A stretch of DNA of 19,002 nucleotides, from assembly GCA_958350755.1 (NCBI GenBank), contig CATWID010000037.1:1-19002 (forward strand), written 5' to 3'. The notes under the pieces are model-generated. The model saw nothing but the letters and a program-made list of their open reading frames with translations, had not been told where the DNA came from and ran no database searches. Shown one piece after another: positions 7,609-15,665 of the stretch (its first letter is position 1; every line of letters begins with the position of its first letter). This DNA comes from an uncultured Collinsella sp. Its GTDB lineage: Bacteria > Actinomycetota > Coriobacteriia > Coriobacteriales > Coriobacteriaceae. Made by a program: the position numbers and the translations under genes.

Positions 7609-7652
7609 GCCCAGGCGCACGCGGCCCCACAGCCCTAACATAAGCCCTCATT

Positions 7653-7670
7653 TTCTGACATATGACAGAA
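7653..7670. promoter_or_regulatory. palindromic operator candidate, distal copy
   Basis: TTCTGACATATGACAGAA is an 18-bp palindrome with one mismatched pair. Its core TGACATATGACA differs by one base from the 12-bp palindrome at 7709-7720. It lies just upstream of the candidate -35 box of the DUF134-NifX gene, with its centre 53 bp from that of the second copy. Confidence 0.6.
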
Positions 7671-7675
7671 GTTCC

Positions 7676-7703
7676 TTGCATAAATCCGCACGGTCGTTAT
7701 TCT
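7676..7703 (+). promoter_or_regulatory. candidate promoter of the DUF134-NifX gene
   Basis: TTGCAT (7676-7681) and TATTCT (7698-7703) are spaced by 16 bp. Transcription would begin at about 7710, inside the proximal palindrome, which fits repression by a protein bound there. An alternative -35 (TTGACA, 7708-7713) would place the -10 on top of the start codon and is unlikely. Confidence 0.4.
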
Positions 7704-7708
7704 ATTGT

Positions 7709-7720
7709 TGACATATGTCA
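7709..7720. promoter_or_regulatory. palindromic operator candidate, proximal copy
   Basis: TGACATATGTCA is a perfect 12-bp palindrome 14 bp before the DUF134-NifX start codon. It overlaps the predicted transcription start. The HTH protein encoded immediately downstream is the obvious candidate to bind it (inference). Confidence 0.6.
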
Positions 7721-7734
7721 GATATGGAGAGTGT

Positions 7735-8499
7735 ATGGCAGGAAGACGCGAAAAATTGCGCCGCGTCGGGATCATCCCCGAATATCGCGGCTTTACCCCT
7801 GACGGCCTAGCCAGCGGAGACGCCATCGATATGACGATCGACGAACTCGAGGTCCTGCGCCTCTGCGACCTGGAAGGACTCAATCAGGAGGATGTCGCCC
7901 AGCACATGGGCATTGCCCGCGCCACGGTGGCGGCAATCTGCAGCCGCGCACATCGCAAGGTGGCAAACGCGCTGGTCAATGGACGCGCGCTCATCATCGA
8001 AGGCGGCAATATCGCATACTCCCCCATCACCACGACAACGGCCGCATGGCCAGCAAAGGAGGTCGACACCATGAGGGTGGCAACGACGTACGACAACGGC
8101 AACATCTTTATGCACTTTGGCCGGAGCGAGCAGTTCAAGATCTACGACATTCAGGACGGCAAGGTACTCAACGAGCAGGTCGTGGGCACCGGCGGCACCG
8201 GCCACGGTGCCCTTGCGGGCCTGCTCGCCAACGGCGGCGTGGACACGCTCGTCTGCGGCGGCATCGGTGGAGGCGCCATCAACGCGCTTGTCCAAGCCGG
8301 CATCACGGTATACGCAGGTGCCCAGGGCAGCTGCGACGCTTGCGTCGCGGCCCTTATCGCCGGCACGCTCGCACAGAACGGCGAGGCCACGTGCGGCTGC
8401 CACGGCCATGACCACGACCACGCCCACGAACATGGCGAGTCCTGCAGCTGCCACGGCCATCACGAGCACGAGGGCCACGAGGGCTGCGGCTGCCACTAA
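7735..8499 (+). CDS. DUF134 HTH regulator fused to NifX/dinitrogenase cofactor-binding domain with His/Cys-rich tail
   Basis: A 254-residue fusion. Residues 1-95 are a DUF134 domain with a helix-turn-helix resembling sigma-70 region 4 (about 44-72: LCDLEGLNQEDVAQHMGIA, then RATVAAICSRAHRKVANAL). Residues 113-215 match the dinitrogenase iron-molybdenum cofactor/NifX-NifB C-terminal fold (MRVATTYDNGNIFMHFGRSE, VVGTGGTGHGALAGLL, VCGGIGGGAINAL). Residues 220-254 hold 12 His and 6 Cys in alternating CGCH, HDHDHAHEH and CGCH patterns, a strong metal-binding tail. The ATG at 7735 has GGAGAG upstream. A second near-ideal ribosome site precedes Met113, so a separate NifX-like product is possible. It may sense a metal or Fe-S/Mo-type cluster and control its own transcription; this is inference. 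No nitrogenase genes are nearby. Confidence 0.9.
   Translation: MAGRREKLRRVGIIPEYRGFTPDGLASGDAIDMTIDELEVLRLCDLEGLNQEDVAQHMGIARATVAAICSRAHRKVANALVNGRALIIEGGNIAYSPITTTTAAWPAKEVDTMRVATTYDNGNIFMHFGRSEQFKIYDIQDGKVLNEQVVGTGGTGHGALAGLLANGGVDTLVCGGIGGGAINALVQAGITVYAGAQGSCDACVAALIAGTLAQNGEATCGCHGHDHDHAHEHGESCSCHGHHEHEGHEGCGCH
8055..8063 (+). promoter_or_regulatory. internal Shine-Dalgarno before the NifX-like domain
   Basis: AAAGGAGGT, an almost full anti-SD match, lies 7 bases before the in-frame ATG at 8071 (Met113 of the fusion). That ATG begins exactly where the NifX-like domain starts (MRVATTYDNG). It is a better ribosome site than that of the full-length protein and could direct a separate 142-residue NifX plus His-tail protein. 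Confidence 0.65.
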
Positions 8500-8562
8500 C
8501 GGCACGGCACCGCGAGCTCGGGGCGCGACGCTGAACGCAATCCAACAATCAAAGCCAACAAC

Positions 8563-8594
8563 AAAGGCCACCCGGTAACTTCCGAGTGGCCTTT
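8563..8594. terminator. bidirectional terminator between DUF134-NifX and ffh
   Basis: AAAGGCCAC (8563-8571) pairs with GTGGCCTTT (8586-8594). The stem extends after one mismatch by CGG/CCG, leaving a 6-base loop. On the minus strand (ffh) the stem runs into UUUGUUGUUGG, a reasonable U-rich tail. On the plus strand it ends CUUUGCC. It sits between the two convergent genes, 25 bp from the ffh stop. Confidence 0.8.
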
Positions 8595-8619
8595 GCCATA
8601 TCAAGCTGGAATTACAGCC

Positions 8620-10095
8620 CTATTTCTTATTGCGCATCTGCGCTTCCATCTGGCGCAGCAGCTCCATATCGGACTTGGGACCGCCCGTACCCAGGCCGCC
8701 CATGCCGCCCAGACCCATAGCGTCCAGGCCAGGGATATTGGGCATGCGCATCTTCTTGCCCTTCTTTCCCTTTTTGCCCTTCTTGCCGCCGGCCTGTGCC
8801 TGATTGGCCATCGTGCGCATGCGGCCCATCATCTTGTTCATCTCGCCCCACTGCTTCATAAGGCCATTGACCTCGGTGGGGGTCACACCGGCGCCCTTGG
8901 CGATACGCGCGCGACGCTGGCCGTTGATGATGGAGGGACGCAGGCGCTCCTCCTTGGTCATCGACATGATGATGGCCTCGTTCTTGTCGAAGATGCCCTC
9001 GTCCAGGTTACCGCCCATCTGGTTGAGCGCGCGCTGGCCACCGGGGAGCATGCCCAGGATACCCTTCATGCCGCCCATCTTTTTGACGGCCTTCATCTGG
9101 TCGAGCATGTCGTTCATGGTAAAGCCCTCGCGCAGCATACGCTCGGCAGCCTCGAGCTGCTCGGCGTCAGCCGCCTCCTGGGCCTTCTCGATGATGCCGA
9201 CAACATCGCCCATGCCCAAGATGCGCTTGGCCATGCGATCGGGATAGAACGGCTCAAGCGAATCGGGCTTCTCGCCCATGCTCACAAACTTGATGGGCTT
9301 GCCGGTCACCTGGCGCACCGAAAGTGCGCCACCGCCACGGGCGTCACCGTCGAGCTTGGAGATGATCACGCCGTCAAAGTCGGTGCGCTCGGCAAAGGTC
9401 GAGACGACGTTGACGATATCCTGGCCGGTCATGGCATCGACGACCATCAGCACCTGGTCGGGCTTGACGGCCTTCTTGATGTCGACTGCCTCCTGCATCA
9501 TCTGCTCGTCGATCTGCAGACGACCGGCGGTATCGACAATGACCACGTCACGCAGGTGGTCGACGGCCTCCTGGATGGCGCCCTTTGCGATGTCGATCGG
9601 GTGCGCTCCGTCACCGCGGAAGACCGGCACGCCGATCTCGCCACCGAGCGTGGCCAGCTGGTCGGCAGCGGCGGGACGGTAGACGTCGCACGCGGCGAGC
9701 AGCGGGGAGCGGCCCTGCTTCTTGAGCAGGTAGGCAAGCTTTACGGCCGCCGTGGTCTTACCGGAGCCCTGCAGACCCACGAGCATGATGACATTGGGAA
9801 TGCGGTTGCTAAAGACGAGCTTGCTCTCGGTTGAGCCAAGCATCTCGGTAAGCTCGTCGAGCACGATCTTGACGACGTTTTGCGCCGGCGACAGCGACTC
9901 CATGACCTCGGCGGTCATGCAACGCTCCTTGGTCTTGGCGACGAACTCCTTGACGACCTTAAAGTTAACATCGGCCTCGAGCAGCGCCATGCGAATATCG
10001 CGCATGGCCGAAGTAATATCGGCCTCGGTCAGCTTACCCTTGCCGCGCAGGCGGTCAAATGTGTCGTTGAGGCGATCGCTCAGGGAATCAAACAC
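8620..10095 (-). CDS. ffh: signal recognition particle protein Ffh (SRP54)
   Basis: GTPase that with 4.5S/6S RNA binds signal sequences of nascent membrane proteins and delivers ribosomes to FtsY. The 491-residue protein has an N domain (1-95), and a G domain with GLQGSGKTT (107-115), DVYRPAAADQL (137-147), DTAGR (188-192) and SKLDGD (246-251). The Met-rich M domain includes the RNA-binding SIINGQRRARIAKGAG. The C-terminus carries a Lys/Gly repeat (GGKKGKKGKKGKK, about 436-448) and a Gly/Met-rich stretch. The start is GTG at 10095, with AAGGAG overlapping the ftsY stop codon, so translation is coupled. It is the last gene of the minus-strand block and ends at a terminator. Confidence 0.98.
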   Translation of the reverse strand: MFDSLSDRLNDTFDRLRGKGKLTEADITSAMRDIRMALLEADVNFKVVKEFVAKTKERCMTAEVMESLSPAQNVVKIVLDELTEMLGSTESKLVFSNRIPNVIMLVGLQGSGKTTAAVKLAYLLKKQGRSPLLAACDVYRPAAADQLATLGGEIGVPVFRGDGAHPIDIAKGAIQEAVDHLRDVVIVDTAGRLQIDEQMMQEAVDIKKAVKPDQVLMVVDAMTGQDIVNVVSTFAERTDFDGVIISKLDGDARGGGALSVRQVTGKPIKFVSMGEKPDSLEPFYPDRMAKRILGMGDVVGIIEKAQEAADAEQLEAAERMLREGFTMNDMLDQMKAVKKMGGMKGILGMLPGGQRALNQMGGNLDEGIFDKNEAIIMSMTKEERLRPSIINGQRRARIAKGAGVTPTEVNGLMKQWGEMNKMMGRMRTMANQAQAGGKKGKKGKKGKKMRMPNIPGLDAMGLGGMGGLGTGGPKSDMELLRQMEAQMRNKK

Positions 10096-10105
10096 TGGTT
10101 ACTCC

Positions 10106-11023
10106 TTAGTTGGACTCGCCCACCAGGGCGCGGCAGAAATCTTTTGCATTAAACTCCTGCAGGTCATCGACCTGCTCGCCCACGCCGATGCGCAGAATCG
10201 GGAGCTTGAGCTTCTCGGCCACGGCCATGGCGATACCGCCCTTAGCCGTACCGTCGAGCTTAGTCATGATAATACCGTCCAGGCCCAGCGCCTCGTTAAA
10301 CTCGAGCGCCTGGTTCAGACCGTTCTGGCCAGTGGCGGCATCGATCACAAGCACGACCGAGACCTGCATGGGGCCGGCGGCCATATTGGCGGCGCGCTTA
10401 CGCGTCACGTTGACCACCTTGGCGAGCTCGCGCATGAGCTCGGGGCTCGTGTGCAGACGGCCGGCGGTATCGATGAGCACCAGGTCGCTGCCGCGCTTAT
10501 CGGCCTCGTCGAGCACGTCATAGCACACGCTCGCCGGATCGGAGCCGCGGTCACGCTTAATGACGGGGACGCCGGCGCGCTGGCCCCACACATCGAGCTG
10601 CTCGATGGCAGCGGCGCGGAAGGTGTCGGCCGAACCGATCACCACGTTCTTGCCGCGGGCGGCCATGGCGCTCGCAATCTTGCCGACCGTGGTGGTCTTG
10701 CCGGCACCGTTAATACCGACAAACAGCACGCAGCTCGGCGTATCGGAAAACGGGTCGCGCTCAACAGGCACAAAATGGCCCTCGAGCTGCTCGGCCAGGG
10801 CGCGGCGAAGCTGCGGGGCGGTCTTGAGGTTCTTCTTGGCCGCGGCGTCGCGCAGGTCATCGGAGACCTGAATAGCGACCTCGGCACCCATGTCACCCAT
10901 GACGAGCGTGTCCTCAAGATCCTCCCAAAAATCCTCGTCGACCTCGCCGCCAAAGTAGAAGACCTCGTTGAGGGCCTCGCGGCTGCGCTCGAGTCCGCGC
11001 GAGAGTGCGTCAAAGAATCCCAT
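10106..11023 (-). CDS. ftsY: signal recognition particle receptor FtsY
   Basis: GTPase receptor for the SRP at the membrane and partner of Ffh. It has 305 residues: a short N domain, then the G domain with GINGAGKTT (103-111), SADTFRAAAIEQL (131-143), DTAGRLH (185-191) and TKLDGTAKGG (254-263). The long acidic A domain of E. coli FtsY is absent; the protein begins MGFFDALSRGLERSR, a short amphipathic helix that probably provides membrane contact, as in other compact FtsY proteins. Its ATG overlaps the smc stop codon by one base (TAATG), and ffh follows after 10 bp. The two SRP GTPases are thus made from one transcript. Confidence 0.98.
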   Translation of the reverse strand: MGFFDALSRGLERSREALNEVFYFGGEVDEDFWEDLEDTLVMGDMGAEVAIQVSDDLRDAAAKKNLKTAPQLRRALAEQLEGHFVPVERDPFSDTPSCVLFVGINGAGKTTTVGKIASAMAARGKNVVIGSADTFRAAAIEQLDVWGQRAGVPVIKRDRGSDPASVCYDVLDEADKRGSDLVLIDTAGRLHTSPELMRELAKVVNVTRKRAANMAAGPMQVSVVLVIDAATGQNGLNQALEFNEALGLDGIIMTKLDGTAKGGIAMAVAEKLKLPILRIGVGEQVDDLQEFNAKDFCRALVGESN

Positions 11024-14000
11024 TATGCATTCACGACCTTTCCGGTTTCGCGATCGAGTTTTTGCGAGACGACGCGACTGACGCCGTCGGCTTGCATCGA
11101 GACGCCGTAAAGGACGTCAGCATCCTCCATAGTACGGCGCTGATGCGAGATTACCAAGAGCTGCGTATCGGAACGCAGCACATCGAGGGCGCCGATGAGC
11201 TTGGACAGGTTGGCGTCGTCGAGTGCCGCCTCGACCTCGTCCAGCACATAGAACGGCACCGTGCGCGTACGGTATACGGCAAAGAGCAGGGCGAGCGCCG
11301 TCAGGCTCTTCTCGCCGCCCGACATGAGCATCATCTTGGTGATGCGCTTGCCGCGCGGCTGCGCCACGACCTCGATGCCCGTCTCGGCCGGATGCTCGGG
11401 GTCGGTCATCTCCAAATGTGCCTGGCCGCCCGGGAAGAGCATGGCGAAGATCTCGCGGAAGTTCGCATCAACCTTCTCAAACGTCACTAGGAACGCCTTG
11501 CGCATCTTGCGATCGATCGCCACGGTGATCTTGGTAAGCGCCTTGCGCGCGCTCTCAAGATCGGCCAGCTGCTCCTCGATGTAATCGGCACGGCGCTTGA
11601 GCTGCTCGTACTCCTCCATGGCGACCTGGTTCACAGGACCCAGGTTGTTGATCTGACGCACGAGTTGGTTAAGCTCGCGCTCGGCGGCATCGCGATCGGT
11701 GGGCGCCGGCAGCATGAGCGCTTCCTCGAGCACCGTGGTACCGTCGGCGGTGATGGCCTTGATGGCAGCCTCGACCTGCACCTCGAGCTTGCCGCGCGCC
11801 ACCTTGAACTCATTTTGCGTCGTGGCGGCAACATCGACCCTCTCTTTGGCGCGGGCGACCTCGGTCTTGGCGTCCTCGATGGTCTTCTTAAGCGAAGCCG
11901 AGTCCGCCTCCTCAAGCGATGCCTGATCGCGCAGGCGCGCAGCCCAGTCCGAGGCGCGCTCCAACAGGGCAGAATAGCGCTCATGCATGGGATCGACGCG
12001 AAGGCGCAGCAGCTCGAGCGAGCGTGAGGCCTGACGCGTCCCACGGATACGACGGTCGATACCCTCAAGGCGATGCTCAAGATCGGGCACGCGGCCCTTC
12101 AGCGAACGCAGGCGCTCGCTCGTCTGAGCCAGGCGCACCTTAGCGTCGGCGAGCTTACCGGCGGCCTCGGAGTCATCGCGCCGAACGCGATCGAGATCGT
12201 CGTTGGCCTCGGCAATCTGCAAGCCCAAGTCACTCGCCTGCGCACGGGCCTCGTCACGTGAACGGGTAAGTTCATCCACGCGCGGACGTGCGGCACGTAC
12301 GGCCTCGGCAGCCTGCTCGCGGCGCTTGGAAATCCGTACCCGCTCGACCTCGGCATTGTTGGCACTCTGCTCCAGGCGGCCGATCTCGGACAGCAGGGAG
12401 CGACGCTCGCCCTCAAGGCGGGCAATCTCGCCGGCAGCATCGCCCTCGGCAGCATGGGCCTCCTCAACGGCAGTATTGGCCTCGACGACCTGATCCGAAA
12501 CATGCTCAAACACGGCAGCGAGATCGGGCTCCAGGCCTTCCAGCTCGCGGATACGACGTTTACGCTCCAAGGCACCGGAAGCCTCGCCGGCATCAAGCCC
12601 CACGCGAACCAGGCCGCCACAGCTCACGCGGGCACCATCGGGCGTCACGTAGGTCACACCGTCAACGACGGGCGCGGCCAGCGCGGTGGCCAAATCATCG
12701 ACCACGTAATAGCCGCCGAGCAGTGCCTCGACAACCGGACCATAACCGGCGCGCACGGACAGGCGGTCAACAAGACGGGTACCGGCGGCACCCTCGGCGG
12801 CCGCAGAGCCACTCACGCCGCGCGCCACCAGCAGCGCCTCGCCCGAGGCCTTCTTCTGATCCAGGGCAGCGCGACCGGCACGCTCAAGTGCAGCAGCGTT
12901 ATCGAACAACAGAGCATCGATATCACCGGCGAGCAGCTGCTCAACCAGGCCCTCAAGCTCACGCGGTGCCTCGAGCACTTCGCCCAGACGGCCCGAAACA
13001 TCGTCGCCCAGCGCGCCCACCAGACGGCTTACGAGCGGCGAGCTATCAGCCATGCGGGCATCGAGTTTCTTTTGGCTGGCAAGCTCCGAGCGAACCTCAG
13101 ACAGCTTGTTGCGCGCCTCGCTCTCGCGGGCACGCAGGTCCTTGAGGGCAGCGCGCGCCGTCTCGGTGGCCTCGCGCGCATCAATCTGGGCCTGACGAGC
13201 CGCCTCAAGGGCGCTCTCAAGCTCCTCAGCACGGTCGCGACGGCTATCAAGCGATGCCGTGACCTCCTCGAGCTGCTCATCGATCTGCTCCAGGCGCGAG
13301 GCGTACATGTTGTCCTCGACCTCGGCATTGGAAAGCGAATCCTTTACCTTGGCGAGCTCGAGCGCAGCATCATCGGCAACGCGCTGCACATCGCGCTGCT
13401 CGCGCGTAAGCTGCGAAATCTGATTGTCGAGCGCAACGCGACGCTCGTGGAGCTCGGCGGCGGCAGGACCGGCGGCGTCAACGTCCTCCTGGGCCTGCAT
13501 ATGCGCACCGGTCACTTCCTCAAGCCGGGCACGCGCATCCTCGAGCTCCTCGACCACGCGACGGCGCTGATGCTCGGAGCTCGAAATCTGGCCGCGCATG
13601 TCGGACAGGCGCGACACCATGTTATGGCCCTTTTCCTCGAGCAGACGCATGTCGGAGTTAATGCGACCGACCACATCTTGCATATGGCGGCGCTGCTCGC
13701 CCAAGTCGCCCACAAACAGGCCCTTTTCCTCGAGCATAACTTGGAGCTTCTCGAGCTCGCGCTCCTTTTCGCCCAAGCGGTATTGCGCAAGCTCAAGCTC
13801 GGCAGCGCCCTCTTTGGAGCGGCTTTCCAGGTCGTTCCACTGCGACTGCAGCGAACGAAGCTCGTCGACGGCCAGCATCTGCGTAAGCTCGTTCGCGCGC
13901 GAGGACAGCTCTTTGTACTTGCGCGCGCGATCGACCTGACGCTCCAGCGGTCGCAACTGACGGGCGATTTCCTTGTTGATATCGCGGGCACGTGTTAGGT

Positions 14001-14559
14001 GCTCGTCCATCGACTTGATCTTTTTAAGCGCACGCTCCTTGCGACGCTTGTGCTTGGAGATGCCGGCGGCCTCCTCAATGAGGGCACGGCGCTCCTCAGG
14101 GCGGCTCTGCAAAATGGCATCGAGCTTGCCCTGGCTGATGATGGAATGCGTATCCTTGCCCAGTCCCGAATCGTGCAGGATGTCCTGGATGTCCATCAGG
14201 CGGCACGGACTCGAGTTGATGAGGTACTCGCTTTCGCCCGAGCGATACATGCGGCGGGTGATAGCCACCTCGTCAAAGTCGACAGGCAGCATATGGTCCG
14301 AATTATCGAGCACCAGCGTGACCTCGGCCACACCCACCGGCTTGCGCGCCGACGAGCCCGAGAAGATGACGTCCTCCATGGCCTGGCCGCGCAGCTGCTT
14401 GGCGCTCTGCTCGCCCAGGACCCACAGAATCGAGTCGGAGATGTTCGATTTTCCCGAGCCGTTGGGACCGACGATGACGGTTAGGCCCGGCTCAAACGTC
14501 ATATGGGCGCGGTCGGCAAACGACTTGAACCCTTTGAGCGTGAGGGACTTGAGATACAC
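11023..14559 (-). CDS. smc: chromosome segregation ATPase SMC
   Basis: Condensin subunit that loops and compacts DNA for segregation, working with ScpA and ScpB (not in this window). It has 1178 residues, a typical length. The N-terminal head has LKGFKSFAD and Walker A GPNGSGKSN (31-39). Long coiled coils flank a hinge at about 510-670, rich in Gly (SRLVGALGDDVSGRLGEVL to SCGGLVRVGLDAG). The C-terminal head has the ABC signature LMSGGEKSLTALALLF (from 1078) and Walker B FYVLDEVEAALDD (from 1103). Translation begins with GTG at 14559, preceded by GAGGAA, 10 bp after the rnc stop. Its coiled-coil composition makes the opposite strand appear open over long stretches. Confidence 0.98.
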   Translation of the reverse strand: MYLKSLTLKGFKSFADRAHMTFEPGLTVIVGPNGSGKSNISDSILWVLGEQSAKQLRGQAMEDVIFSGSSARKPVGVAEVTLVLDNSDHMLPVDFDEVAITRRMYRSGESEYLINSSPCRLMDIQDILHDSGLGKDTHSIISQGKLDAILQSRPEERRALIEEAAGISKHKRRKERALKKIKSMDEHLTRARDINKEIARQLRPLERQVDRARKYKELSSRANELTQMLAVDELRSLQSQWNDLESRSKEGAAELELAQYRLGEKERELEKLQVMLEEKGLFVGDLGEQRRHMQDVVGRINSDMRLLEEKGHNMVSRLSDMRGQISSSEHQRRRVVEELEDARARLEEVTGAHMQAQEDVDAAGPAAAELHERRVALDNQISQLTREQRDVQRVADDAALELAKVKDSLSNAEVEDNMYASRLEQIDEQLEEVTASLDSRRDRAEELESALEAARQAQIDAREATETARAALKDLRARESEARNKLSEVRSELASQKKLDARMADSSPLVSRLVGALGDDVSGRLGEVLEAPRELEGLVEQLLAGDIDALLFDNAAALERAGRAALDQKKASGEALLVARGVSGSAAAEGAAGTRLVDRLSVRAGYGPVVEALLGGYYVVDDLATALAAPVVDGVTYVTPDGARVSCGGLVRVGLDAGEASGALERKRRIRELEGLEPDLAAVFEHVSDQVVEANTAVEEAHAAEGDAAGEIARLEGERRSLLSEIGRLEQSANNAEVERVRISKRREQAAEAVRAARPRVDELTRSRDEARAQASDLGLQIAEANDDLDRVRRDDSEAAGKLADAKVRLAQTSERLRSLKGRVPDLEHRLEGIDRRIRGTRQASRSLELLRLRVDPMHERYSALLERASDWAARLRDQASLEEADSASLKKTIEDAKTEVARAKERVDVAATTQNEFKVARGKLEVQVEAAIKAITADGTTVLEEALMLPAPTDRDAAERELNQLVRQINNLGPVNQVAMEEYEQLKRRADYIEEQLADLESARKALTKITVAIDRKMRKAFLVTFEKVDANFREIFAMLFPGGQAHLEMTDPEHPAETGIEVVAQPRGKRITKMMLMSGGEKSLTALALLFAVYRTRTVPFYVLDEVEAALDDANLSKLIGALDVLRSDTQLLVISHQRRTMEDADVLYGVSMQADGVSRVVSQKLDRETGKVVNA

Positions 14560-14569
14560 GGTTCCTCGC

Positions 14570-15295
14570 TTAAACAGGCTTCTTGTTGAGAATCACGCCG
14601 TTAGTGGTGTAACCCATGCGGTCGAGCGCCTCGAGCGCAGCGGCTCCCTCGGCCTCCTTCTTGGAGGAACCGGTGCCGCGGCCCTGGCGAATACCGTCGA
14701 TGAGCACCACGGCGGTAAAGGTGGGCGCATGCGCGGGGCCCTCGGAGCCGACCAGCTTATACGCGGGAGGCTCGTGGCCGTCGGCTTGCACGCACTCCTG
14801 CAAAAACGACTTGGGGTTCGCGGGGTGCTCGGCACGCTCGGAGGCCAGGTGCGGCTTAAGCGTACGGTGGATGAACTCCGCCGCCGCATCCCAGCCAGCA
14901 TCCAGATACAGCGCGCCCACGAGCGACTCATAGACGTTCTCGAGCGCCGAGTGCAAGCCGCGCGCGCCGGTACCGGTCTCGGAGGCACCAAAGATGATGA
15001 TGTCGTCGATGCCCAGCTCATGGGACACCTCGGACAGCGTGGCACCCGAGACAAGGGACACCTTCAGGCGCGTAAGCTTGCCCTCGTCAAACTCCGGATA
15101 GGATTCAAAGAGCGAACGGGCAACCACGGCGCCCAAAATGGAATCGCCCAAAAACTCAAGACGCTCATAGCTCGCCGAGACGGGCTGACCTTCCACGGCA
15201 GAGGGGTGCGTGAGCGCCGCGCGCAGCAGCACCTTGTTATTGAACTCGTGGCCCAGGATTTCCTGGGCGCGCGCGAGTCGTTGAGATAAAGCCAA
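14570..15295 (-). CDS. rnc: ribonuclease III
   Basis: Cleaves double-stranded RNA in rRNA and mRNA processing. It has 241 residues: an RNase III domain with signature ERLEFLGDSIL (44-54) and a C-terminal double-stranded RNA-binding domain (about 162-230, ending GSSKKEAEGAAALEALDRMG). The catalytic Glu is in the second motif ENVYESLVGALYLD (Glu123). The position matching the metal-ligand Asp114 of E. coli is Asn120 here. The start codon is TTG at 15295; its Shine-Dalgarno AAGGAGG lies inside the last codons of acpP, so the two are translationally coupled. smc follows after 10 bp. Confidence 0.96.
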   Translation of the reverse strand: MALSQRLARAQEILGHEFNNKVLLRAALTHPSAVEGQPVSASYERLEFLGDSILGAVVARSLFESYPEFDEGKLTRLKVSLVSGATLSEVSHELGIDDIIIFGASETGTGARGLHSALENVYESLVGALYLDAGWDAAAEFIHRTLKPHLASERAEHPANPKSFLQECVQADGHEPPAYKLVGSEGPAHAPTFTAVVLIDGIRQGRGTGSSKKEAEGAAALEALDRMGYTTNGVILNKKPV

Positions 15296-15298
15296 GAC

Positions 15299-15541
15299 TT
15301 AGGCCTCCTTGGCGTTTTCAATAGCGTCGACAGCGTCGGCGACAGAGTTGAGCGACAGCAGGGTCTCGTCATCGATCTCGAGGTCGAACTCGTCCTCGAT
15401 GGCCGTCACCAGCTGCAGACGCTCGAGCGAATCGGCATCGAGATCGTCGAAGGTGGTCTCGTCGCTAATGTCGGCGACATCGACGCCCAGAACGTCAGCG
15501 GCGACTTCGGCGATCTTATCGAAGATTTCGGAGCGGTCCAT
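15299..15541 (-). CDS. acpP: acyl carrier protein
   Basis: Small acidic protein of 80 residues that carries growing acyl chains on a phosphopantetheine arm. The attachment site is Ser38 in DADSLERLQLV, a variant of the usual DSLDxVEL. The remainder is a typical four-helix ACP with many Asp and Glu (TAIEDEFDLEIDDETLLSL). The ATG at 15541 follows GAGGAAGCGCT. The prosthetic group comes from CoA, and coaD lies upstream in the same block. Its 3' end carries the ribosome site of rnc. Confidence 0.95.
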   Translation of the reverse strand: MDRSEIFDKIAEVAADVLGVDVADISDETTFDDLDADSLERLQLVTAIEDEFDLEIDDETLLSLNSVADAVDAIENAKEA

Positions 15542-15612
15542 AGCGCTTCCTCTCGTATTGCGTGAACATCAACGCGCTGGCGCCGCAAGCGCAGCGCCAA
15601 GACACGGTTTTG

Positions 15613-15618
15613 ATTCTA
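15613..15618 (-). promoter_or_regulatory. candidate acpP -10 element
   Basis: The minus strand reads TAGAAT (5 of 6 matches to TATAAT) about 72 bp upstream of acpP, in a 124-bp gap after plsX. No good -35 box is visible. A GC-rich hairpin (TTGGCGC/GCGCCAG type) lies between this and the start codon in the leader. Confidence 0.35.
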
Positions 15619-15665
15619 CCCCACGACGCAGGCCGCGAGGCACATAACAGCGCTCTAACTCGCTC

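Noticed and set aside
7807..8604. 265-codon minus-strand open frame opposite the DUF134-NifX gene
   Set aside because: Its Ala/Val-rich protein is the complement of the His/Gly/Ala codons of the fusion gene and it runs through the terminator.
12454..13998. 514-codon plus-strand open frame opposite smc
   Set aside because: The frame is open because the coiled-coil part of SMC rarely uses codons whose complements are stops; the product has no family features.
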